Assembly (NCBI GenBank): GCA_930986645.1
Contig: CAKNJS010000002.1
Coordinates: 55,191-119,190 of the forward strand
Origin: an uncultured Lachnoclostridium sp.
GTDB lineage: Bacteria; Bacillota; Clostridia; Lachnospirales; Lachnospiraceae
DNA: 64,000 nucleotides
Direction: 5' to 3'
The notes beneath the pieces were generated by a model. The model was not told where the DNA came from and ran no database searches. It saw only the letters and a program-made list of their open reading frames with translations. Within the stretch, counting starts at the first letter, position 1, and the number at the start of each line of letters is the position of its first letter. Shown here piece after piece: positions 28,315-35,218 of this stretch. Position numbers and translations under genes: made by a program.

Positions 28315-29156
28315 AATCTAATAAAGCGAATCGTGTACAGACGATTATAGCTCATGTGGTGCTCATATTTCTGTCATTTTTGTGCCTGTTCTTCTTCTAT
28401 ATCCTGATCGTGAACGCAACGCGTTCTCATGCGGATCTGCAGAAAGGATTTTCCGCGATCCCGGGAACATATTTTCTGGAGAACTTAAAGAATGTTGCAA
28501 ATGACGGAAGTTTCCCGATGTTCAGGGGGATTCTCAACAGTCTGATCGTATCGACATGTTCAGCGGCTCTGTGTACATATTTTTCATCGCTGACAGCGTA
28601 TGGTCTGTATGCATATGATTTCAAGATAAAGAAAGCAGCATTTACGTTTATCATGGCAATACTTGTCATGCCGACACAGGTGACAGCGATGGGATTCCTG
28701 CGGTTGATCACGAATATGGGTATGTATGATTCGCTCCTTCCGCTTATCATACCCTCTATCGCATCTCCGGCTGTATTTTATTTTATGTACAGTTATCTGC
28801 AGTCATCCCTTCCGCTGTCTCTTGTAGAGGCGGCAAGGATCGACGGCTCCGGAGAATTCAGGACATTCAACCGGATCGTGCTTCCGATCATGAAGCCGGC
28901 GATCGCGGTGCAGGCAATCTTCTCGTTTGTAGGATCATGGAATAATTACTTCGTTCCTGCGTTGGTGATCCAGTCCAAGGATAAGATGACAGTTCCGATC
29001 CTGATCGCAACGCTCCGAGGTGCAGATTACATGAACTTTGATATGGGAAAAATCTATATGATGATCACAGTAGCGATCGTACCGATCATTATTGTATATC
29101 TGCTTCTCTCCAAATACATCATCGCGGGCGTGACCCTCGGCGGTGTTAAAGAATAG
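28311..29156 (+). CDS. Sugar ABC transporter permease (MalG-like, CUT1)
   Basis: A 281-residue second permease of the same importer. The family motif is SLVEAARIDGSGEFRTFNRIVLPIMKP, followed by SWNNYFVPALV and the end IIAGVTLGGVKE, typical of MalG/LacG proteins. It starts within the stop of the preceding permease gene, so the two are translated together. Confidence 0.94.
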   Translation: MKSNKANRVQTIIAHVVLIFLSFLCLFFFYILIVNATRSHADLQKGFSAIPGTYFLENLKNVANDGSFPMFRGILNSLIVSTCSAALCTYFSSLTAYGLYAYDFKIKKAAFTFIMAILVMPTQVTAMGFLRLITNMGMYDSLLPLIIPSIASPAVFYFMYSYLQSSLPLSLVEAARIDGSGEFRTFNRIVLPIMKPAIAVQAIFSFVGSWNNYFVPALVIQSKDKMTVPILIATLRGADYMNFDMGKIYMMITVAIVPIIIVYLLLSKYIIAGVTLGGVKE

Positions 29157-29175
29157 GAGAACAGAGAGAAACTGA

Positions 29176-29235
29176 AAAGCCGCCATAGGGCGATCCTTCC
29201 GAAATCCGCAGGAGAACGCTATGGCGGCTTTCTTA
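29176..29235 (+). terminator. Intra-operon hairpin with T-rich tail before the GH3 gene
   Basis: AAAGCCGCCATAG (29176) pairs with CTATGGCGGCTTT (to 29231), 13 bp, across a 30-nt loop; TTTCTTAT follows. Probably a partial terminator that makes the downstream GH3 and GH16 genes less expressed than the transporter. Confidence 0.75.
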
Positions 29236-29277
29236 TACTGCAGCTAAAAATTTATGACGGATAAAGAGGTAAGAATG

Positions 29278-31731
29278 ATGAAAAAATGGACACACAGCGG
29301 CAGCCTGAAACAGGGGCTGTCTCATCGCGAAGAAAAACACAGAACTCTGGCTAGAAGAGCGGCGGCAGAAGGAATTGTGCTCCTTAAAAACGAGGGGATG
29401 CTCCCGCTGAAGACTTCTGATCCCATCGCCCTGTTCGGCAGCGGTGCGGAGAAGACAGTAAAAGGCGGCATCGGATCAGGCGATGTCAATAACAGGGAAA
29501 ACATCTCTGTTTACAGAGGAATAAAAGAAGCCGGAGTATCCGTTACAAACGAAGAATGGATCCAGGATTATGATAAACGTTATAAAGAAGCCAGAGAAGA
29601 GTGGAAAGAAAAGATACTGGAGGATGCGCGTCATGTGCAGAATCCATTTGATGCCTATGCGGCAAATCCGTTTGCTCTTCCGGGCGGACGCAGGATCACA
29701 GAAGCAGATCTGAAAGGAGCCGCCGCGGTGGTTTATATGATCAGCCGGATCTCCGGAGAGGGAAAAGACCGCCGCCTTGAAAAGGGGGATTATTATCTGA
29801 GCAGCAGAGAGAGGGAGGATATATTGTACCTTGACGGGCTTCATATTCCTCTGATTCTGATATTGAACTCCGGCGGTCCGGTTGAGCTTACGGATATCCT
29901 TCAGGAAACGGAGAATATCCGTGCAGTTCTGAATATCTCCCAGCCGGGGCAGGAAGGTGGACACGCTGTTGCGGATATTCTTTTCGGCAGGGCGGTGCCG
30001 GAAGGAAAACTGACGACAACATGGGCCCGGCGGTATGAGGATTACCCCTTCGCAGATACATACAGCTATCTCAACGGAAATCTGGAAAAAGAAGAGTACA
30101 GGGAAGGCATCTATGTGGGATACCGTTACTTTGACAGTTTTGGCGTAAAGCCGTTGTTCTCTTTCGGATACGGACTTTCCTATACATCGTTCGGATTGGA
30201 ATTCTGTGACCTGCAGACGGAGAAATCTTCGGTTCAGGCACGGGTCGCGGTCAAAAATACAGGAAAAAGCTATGCCGGCAGGGAAGTGGTGCAGGTATAT
30301 GTATCTTTTCCTAAGAGCGGAATTGAAAAAGAAAGCCGAAGACTTGCGGGATTTGCAAAGACAGACCGTCTGATGCCGGGAGAGAGCCGGGAAGTAGTTG
30401 TGGAGATCCGGCAGAAGCAGCTTGCCGTATTTTCTGAAGAGCGGCAGGCGTGGATCGTGGAAGCAGGAACATACGGTATATGGGTGGGAAACAGCCTGGA
30501 TTCTGCTGTGCTCTCGGCTTATCTTACAGTTTCCCGGGAAGTGGTTCTGGAGAAAACGCACCGGATCTGTCCCCGGAAAGAGCCGTTTGAAGAACTGTGC
30601 CGGGACAGCTCCGGAAACAGCGAAAGCAGAGCGGAGGAAGCAAAGGAAAAAGCGATACCGGTATATGAATTCGTGCCATGCAGACAACCGGAAATCCAGT
30701 ATGTATCACCGGCAGAAGAACAGTATCCTGTAGAGGATCTGATTCCGCTTCACTACGGAAACATTACAGCGGGAGCAAGCACTCTTGGATCAGCCGGAAT
30801 CCGCGTGCCGGGTTCTGCTGGGGAGACAACAGAGGCATTGGAAGAGAAGTACCGGATCCGTTCTCTGATCATGGCGGATGGACCGGCGGGCTTAAGGCTC
30901 AGACAGAGTTATCAGGTCGATAAGGAGACAGATTCCGTCTATGGAACCGGCGTTCTCGGATCTCTTGAAAACGGATTTTTGGAGCCGATGAAAATTCACA
31001 AAAACGCGGATACATATTATCAGTACTGTACGGCATTCCCGGTAGGCACTGCCCTGGCACAGACATGGGATCCTGAACTGCTCACTGAGTTCGGATGTGC
31101 GGTTGCGGAAGAAATGAGAGAATTTCAGGTAGACCTCTGGCTGGCGCCCGGCATGAATATCCAGCGAAATCCTTTATGCGGACGTAACTTTGAATATTTC
31201 TCGGAAGATCCGCTTCTCTCGGGAGTACTTGCCTCCGCAGTCACCCGGGGAGTGCAGTATAAAACAGGATGCGGTGTAACGATCAAGCATTTTGCCTGCA
31301 ATAATCAGGAAGATAACCGGATGGGAGTGGATGCCTGTGTTTCTCAGCGGGCGCTCCGTGAGATCTATCTGCGCGGTTTTGAGATCGCGGTAAAAGAAAG
31401 CGCCCCGGCGGCGATCATGTCCTCCTACAATCTGATCAACGGAGTACACGCGGCAAACAGCCGAGACCTTTGCACGGTCGTTGCGCGGGAAGAGTGGGGA
31501 TTTCAGGGAGTGATTATGTCAGACTGGAACACGACAGTGCCGGAAGACGGAAGTATCCCGTGGAAATGTGCGGCTGCCGGAAATGATATCATTATGCCCG
31601 GGAACTGTGATGACGACGAGAATATCCGGCAGGCATATGCGCGCGGCGAACTGTCCGAGAAAGAGATCCGCGAATGTGCAGGGAGAATCATAACATTAGT
31701 GAAAAAACTAAGTCAGGAGGCAGAGGAATAA
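29278..31731 (+). CDS. GH3 family beta-glucosidase with swapped domain order
   Basis: An 817-residue glycoside hydrolase 3 that would release glucose from the ends of imported beta-glucans. Domain order is reversed: the (alpha/beta)6 domain comes first (AAAEGIVLLKNEGMLPL...SGDVNNRENISVYRGI), then a fibronectin-III-like domain (AVKNTGKSYAGREVVQVYVSFP), and the TIM barrel last (IMADGPAGLRL, IKHFACNNQEDNR) with the nucleophile Asp749 in VIMSDWN. This order is known from Ruminococcus albus and Butyrivibrio enzymes. No signal peptide. Three ATGs (29254, 29275, 29278) are possible; 29278 is best spaced from AGAGGT. Confidence 0.9.
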   Translation: MKKWTHSGSLKQGLSHREEKHRTLARRAAAEGIVLLKNEGMLPLKTSDPIALFGSGAEKTVKGGIGSGDVNNRENISVYRGIKEAGVSVTNEEWIQDYDKRYKEAREEWKEKILEDARHVQNPFDAYAANPFALPGGRRITEADLKGAAAVVYMISRISGEGKDRRLEKGDYYLSSREREDILYLDGLHIPLILILNSGGPVELTDILQETENIRAVLNISQPGQEGGHAVADILFGRAVPEGKLTTTWARRYEDYPFADTYSYLNGNLEKEEYREGIYVGYRYFDSFGVKPLFSFGYGLSYTSFGLEFCDLQTEKSSVQARVAVKNTGKSYAGREVVQVYVSFPKSGIEKESRRLAGFAKTDRLMPGESREVVVEIRQKQLAVFSEERQAWIVEAGTYGIWVGNSLDSAVLSAYLTVSREVVLEKTHRICPRKEPFEELCRDSSGNSESRAEEAKEKAIPVYEFVPCRQPEIQYVSPAEEQYPVEDLIPLHYGNITAGASTLGSAGIRVPGSAGETTEALEEKYRIRSLIMADGPAGLRLRQSYQVDKETDSVYGTGVLGSLENGFLEPMKIHKNADTYYQYCTAFPVGTALAQTWDPELLTEFGCAVAEEMREFQVDLWLAPGMNIQRNPLCGRNFEYFSEDPLLSGVLASAVTRGVQYKTGCGVTIKHFACNNQEDNRMGVDACVSQRALREIYLRGFEIAVKESAPAAIMSSYNLINGVHAANSRDLCTVVAREEWGFQGVIMSDWNTTVPEDGSIPWKCAAAGNDIIMPGNCDDDENIRQAYARGELSEKEIRECAGRIITLVKKLSQEAEE

Positions 31732-32537
31732 TGTCAGAAGAAAATGTGAAACACCGGGAGGAAAGCCGGCAGGACAATACGAATTTGTCCTATGAAGGTT
31801 ATAAGCTTGTATGGGAAGAACAGTTCCAGGGCGATGCCCTGAACAGAAATGACTGGAATGTGGAACTGCATGAACCGGGATGGGTGAACAATGAACTGCA
31901 GGAATATGTGGATTCTCCGGATAATATTTATATCAGGGATGGGAAACTTGTACTGAAACCGATCAGGAAAGTAAATGAGGACGGCAGTGTATCCTATACC
32001 TGCGGCCGGGTAAATACACAGTATAAGCATGACTTCCAGTATGGACTCTTTGAGGCGAGGGCAAGAGTGCCGGAGGGGAGAGGATTTCTCCCGGCATTCT
32101 GGATGATGCCGACGGAAGAATATTTCTACGGACAGTGGCCGCGCTGCGGAGAGATTGATATCATGGAAGTCCTTGGAAATGATACGAAGACTTCTTATGG
32201 AACACTTCATTTTGGAAAACCACATTGTGAAAGCCAGGGAAGTTATACTCTCAAAGAGGGAACGTTCTCAGACAGTTATCATCTGTTTGCCGTTGAGTGG
32301 AAGCCGGGAAAGATCCGCTGGTATGTTGACGGCAAACTGATCCACACGGAAAATAACTGGTATTCTGCAATGGAAGGCGAAGGCAAAAAGCCTTATCCCG
32401 CACCCTTTGACCAGCCCTTCTATATCATACTTAATCTTGCCGTCGGAGGAAATTGGCCGGGAAGTCCGGATGGGACGATGGATATTGAAAATGCCGAATT
32501 TTGTATCGATTATGTAAAAGTATATCAGAAGGCATAA
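31731..32537 (+). CDS. GH16 family endo-beta-glucanase (laminarinase type), no signal peptide
   Basis: A 268-residue beta-jelly-roll glycosidase that would cut internal beta-1,3 (or mixed beta-1,3/1,4) glucan bonds. The active-site motif EIDIME places the nucleophile at Glu141, the helper at Asp143 and the acid/base at Glu146; flanking features LVWEEQF, GWVNNELQEY, GRVNTQYKHDFQYG and LNLAVGGNWPG are laminarinase-like. The N-terminus is polar (MSEENVKHREESRQDN), with no signal peptide or lipobox, so the enzyme should stay inside the cell. The start codon overlaps the GH3 stop (TAATG), with AGGAGG upstream. Confidence 0.9.
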   Translation: MSEENVKHREESRQDNTNLSYEGYKLVWEEQFQGDALNRNDWNVELHEPGWVNNELQEYVDSPDNIYIRDGKLVLKPIRKVNEDGSVSYTCGRVNTQYKHDFQYGLFEARARVPEGRGFLPAFWMMPTEEYFYGQWPRCGEIDIMEVLGNDTKTSYGTLHFGKPHCESQGSYTLKEGTFSDSYHLFAVEWKPGKIRWYVDGKLIHTENNWYSAMEGEGKKPYPAPFDQPFYIILNLAVGGNWPGSPDGTMDIENAEFCIDYVKVYQKA

Positions 32538-32557
32538 AGCGCTGGAAAAATATTCAG

Positions 32558-32586
32558 TTGTAAAAACCATATATCTGGAGTATAAT
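32558..32586 (+). promoter_or_regulatory. Strong sigma-A-type promoter of the small RNA gene
   Basis: A -35 box TTGTAA (32558-32563), a spacer of exactly 17 bp and a perfect -10 box TATAAT (32581-32586). Transcription would begin near 32593. Confidence 0.75.
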
Positions 32587-32592
32587 ACTTGT

Positions 32593-32825
32593 AGAGTTAA
32601 CAGAAAAGTTAACCTGGGATGTGCGACAACCCTGTAATTTTGAACCTACATTTGTTTAAACGGGATTCCTATATTTCTGTAATATGTCAGGCCTCCAATA
32701 TGCAGTGGACGACAGAAAAGCAGATGCGGTTGCCCACCTGGCTGCGGCTAGGACTCAAAATACAGGACCGGCATTTTGGGTGAACTACTAAAGATAAAGG
32801 CGGTCGTCTTGTACGGCCGCTTTTT
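32593..32825 (+). ncRNA. ssrS: Probable 6S RNA
   Basis: A 388-bp gap between genes holds this independent transcription unit: strong promoter, no open frame, and an intrinsic terminator (GCGGTCGT/ACGGCCGC, 32800-32820, then five T's). The RNA can fold into one long rod: CCTGGGATGT pairs with the segment ending ATTTTGGG near 32780, and CCTGTAATTTTGA (32631) pairs with TCAAAATACAGG (32755-32766). The interior is mostly a weakly paired rod, as in 6S RNA, which mimics an open promoter and sequesters sigma-A RNA polymerase. Length and layout agree with clostridial 6S RNAs; a covariance-model match was not run. Confidence 0.65.
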
Positions 32826-32925
32826 GCTAGTACATTGTTACTAATGCGGGGGGCTGTGAATAGTAACAGTACATCGAGCCACAGTCCGGGCCTGCCCGGA
32901 TATAAGAATTTAGAAGAGCGGTATT

Positions 32926-33795
32926 ATGGAAAAGAAAAAGAAGTTAAAGGATCAGATCATCAAGTTCATAGAGACTGTAAATTCCCACCATACCGGCGCT
33001 TATGCGGCTCAGGCGGCGTATTTTTTTGTGCTTTCTCTGATTCCTATTTTTCTATTGCTGCTCACCATGGTACAGTATACGGATGTGACGATGGACGATG
33101 TGATGAGCGCGGTACTGCAGGTGTTCCCTGATTCTGTTGCACCGCTGATCAGAGGTATTGTGTATCAGGTATATATCCAGTCTGCCGGAATGATCCCTAT
33201 CACTGTGATCGTAGCACTCTGGTCTGCCGGGAAAGGAGTTCTTTCTGTTACTTCGGGGCTGAACGCGATCTATTCCAATACAGAGACTCGAAATTATTTT
33301 TATCTGAGAATACGTGCGTCTGCATACACTGTTCTGTTCCTGATGGCGATCATGCTTTCGCTGGTGATTTCAGTGTTCGGAAACAGTATCAGCAGTATAG
33401 TATATCAGCATATTCCTTTTTTGATCAAGGTAGTGGATTTTATAATGCGGATACGAACGCTGGTAACGTTTATCGTATTGACGGTATTTTGGGATCTGGT
33501 TTATAAATTTCTGCCGAACAGAAATCATATGGCAAAAACAACTTTGAGAAGACAGCTTCCGGGAGCTGTCTTTACAGCTTTCGGATGGCAGCTGATTTCC
33601 TTTGTTTTTTCTATATATCTGGATGTATTTACGGGGTTCTCCAGCATGTACGGCAGCATGACAACAATTATCCTGATCCTGCTCTGGCTCTACGGATGTA
33701 TGTATATCATTTTGCTTGGCGGAGAGCTGAATGCATTGCTGGAGAGGATTTCTTATAATAGAGAAAATATATTATCAAAAAAACCGCAGGAGTGA
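32926..33795 (+). CDS. YihY/BrkB family inner-membrane protein
   Basis: A 289-residue integral membrane protein with six predicted helices, of the YihY/BrkB family (once mis-assigned as RNase BN). Typical features are HHTGAYAAQAAYFFVLSLIPIFLLLL, the GFSSMYGSM segment and LLWLYGCMYIILLGGELNALL near the C-terminus. The molecular function of the family is unsettled. The gene stands alone between the 6S RNA and the pheST leader. Confidence 0.92.
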   Translation: MEKKKKLKDQIIKFIETVNSHHTGAYAAQAAYFFVLSLIPIFLLLLTMVQYTDVTMDDVMSAVLQVFPDSVAPLIRGIVYQVYIQSAGMIPITVIVALWSAGKGVLSVTSGLNAIYSNTETRNYFYLRIRASAYTVLFLMAIMLSLVISVFGNSISSIVYQHIPFLIKVVDFIMRIRTLVTFIVLTVFWDLVYKFLPNRNHMAKTTLRRQLPGAVFTAFGWQLISFVFSIYLDVFTGFSSMYGSMTTIILILLWLYGCMYIILLGGELNALLERISYNRENILSKKPQE

Positions 33796-33799
33796 TTTA

Positions 33800-33828
33800 T
33801 TGACAAAAAAAATATTCTATGCAATAAT
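33800..33828 (+). promoter_or_regulatory. Promoter of the pheST leader
   Basis: Consensus -35 box TTGACA (33800-33805), a 17-bp spacer and a -10 box AATAAT (33823-33828). It starts 5 bp after the yihY-like stop codon. Confidence 0.75.
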
Positions 33829-33834
33829 TACATG

Positions 33835-34110
33835 GATTTAGACTGTGAACATACGTGAGTAAAGAAGATGCGGCGACCCAGAGACGGAGTGTCATCGGCT
33901 GGAAGCATTCCGCGCGGCCCTTTTTGAAGTTTCAGTATGGGAGTCTTCCGGCGAAAAGCAGCTGATTTGGACGGTTTGCGTTAAGCCGGATGTTCGTGTA
34001 GCAATAATTTTACACAAAGAGAGTGCAGAGCAAGAAAGAAGTGCTCTGAAATAGGGTGGTACCGCGATCAACATCGTCCCTTGTCAAAATGACAGGAGAC
34101 GATGTTTTAT
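33835..34110 (+). ncRNA. T-box riboswitch, phenylalanine specific
   Basis: The T-box sequence AGGGTGGTACCGCG lies at 34053-34066. In stem I a UUC triplet (33931-33933) followed by A is in the specifier position, matching tRNA-Phe. The terminator has arms AACATCGTC (34070) and GACGATGTT (34098-34106) with an inner TTGTC/GACAG stem, then TTTATTTTA. Uncharged tRNA-Phe should turn on pheS and pheT. Confidence 0.93.
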
Positions 34111-34169
34111 TTTATGGAAAATCAACGGCTTCGGCGGGCGGCTGCCTTAAATAGGAAAGGAGAAGTGTA

Positions 34170-35207
34170 ATGAAAGATAAAATCAACAGTATTTTATCAG
34201 AAGCAAAAAACAAGATTTCTGAATCGGCGAGTGAAGGCGAATTACAGAATGTGAAGAGCGCGTATATCGGAAAACAGGGTTCTCTGAGCCTTCTGATGAA
34301 AGAGATCCCGACGCTGGATGTGTCTCTTCGCCCTGAGATGGGTAAACTTCTGAATCAGGCAAAAAATGAGGTCAAGGAACTGATCGATGAAAAGAGAGTG
34401 GAACTGAAGCTGAAAGCTTCGGAAGTATCCCCTGATTTTGACTGCTCTGTCCCGGGAATCATGCCGTCAGGCGGCGGACTTCATCCAATCACACAGATGT
34501 GCTATGACCTGAACGATGCATTCCGCTCCATGGGATTTGAGATTTTCGAGGAAGATGAGATCACAAGCGAGATGTATGCTTTTGATAAACTGAACTTCCC
34601 GCCGAACCATCCTGCCCGCGAGAGCATGGACACTTACTGGCTGGAAGGACACGACAGCGGAAGCACGAACGAAAAACTCTGCCTGCGTCCGCATCTGACC
34701 GGAGGAAGCGTCCGCTATATGCAGACACACAAACCTCCGTATCGTTTCGTATATCCGGGGCGTGTGTACAGAAATGAGACTACAGATTCACATCATGAGA
34801 GGGCGTTTTTCCAGTATGAAGCTCTTATCGTGGACAAAGATATTACATTTACATCGGGAAAGGTAATGATCCAGAGTATCCTGAGCAAAGTGTTCGGAAG
34901 ACATGTGCCGGTAAGGATGCGCTCCGGTTTCTTCCCCTTTGTGGAGCCGGGATTTGAGATTGATATGGAGTGTCAGGTATGCGGCGGAAAAGGCTGCAGT
35001 GTCTGCAAGCATGTGGGATGGATCGAGGTAATGCCGGGAGGTTCCCCGCATCCGAACGTGCTCAGAGCAGCAGGACTGGATCCGGACGAATACACAGGAT
35101 TCTATGTAAACATCGGTCTGGACAGACTTGTTATGATGCGTTACGGTGTGGATGATGTGAGACTGTTCCACAGCGCTGATTTAAGATTCCTGAAACAGTT
35201 TAGATAA
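34170..35207 (+). CDS. pheS: Phenylalanyl-tRNA synthetase alpha subunit
   Basis: Catalytic subunit of the (alpha-beta)2 class II synthetase, 345 residues. An N-terminal coiled coil (SAYIGKQGSLSLLMKEIPTL) is followed by the class II core: HPITQMCYDLNDAF, FPPNHPARESMDTYW (motif 1), RPHLTGGSVRYM, FRYR-like motif 2 (GRVYRNETTDSHHERAFFQYE) and GLDRLVMMRYG (motif 3). A CxxCxxxxCxxC cluster (CQVCGGKGCSVC) is present, as in many Firmicute PheS. It is 11 bp upstream of pheT. Confidence 0.97.
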   Translation: MKDKINSILSEAKNKISESASEGELQNVKSAYIGKQGSLSLLMKEIPTLDVSLRPEMGKLLNQAKNEVKELIDEKRVELKLKASEVSPDFDCSVPGIMPSGGGLHPITQMCYDLNDAFRSMGFEIFEEDEITSEMYAFDKLNFPPNHPARESMDTYWLEGHDSGSTNEKLCLRPHLTGGSVRYMQTHKPPYRFVYPGRVYRNETTDSHHERAFFQYEALIVDKDITFTSGKVMIQSILSKVFGRHVPVRMRSGFFPFVEPGFEIDMECQVCGGKGCSVCKHVGWIEVMPGGSPHPNVLRAAGLDPDEYTGFYVNIGLDRLVMMRYGVDDVRLFHSADLRFLKQFR

Positions 35208-35218
35208 GGAGAGGAAAA

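Noticed and set aside
29476..30687. 403-codon minus-strand frame opposite the GH3 gene
   Set aside because: A shadow of the GC-biased third positions of a real gene; Cys/His/Arg-rich, no ribosome site.
32593..32825. Reading the small RNA as a T-box or other riboswitch
   Set aside because: It has its own terminator well before the next gene, no T-box core (GGTGGNACCGCG), and ends 100 bp upstream of yihY.
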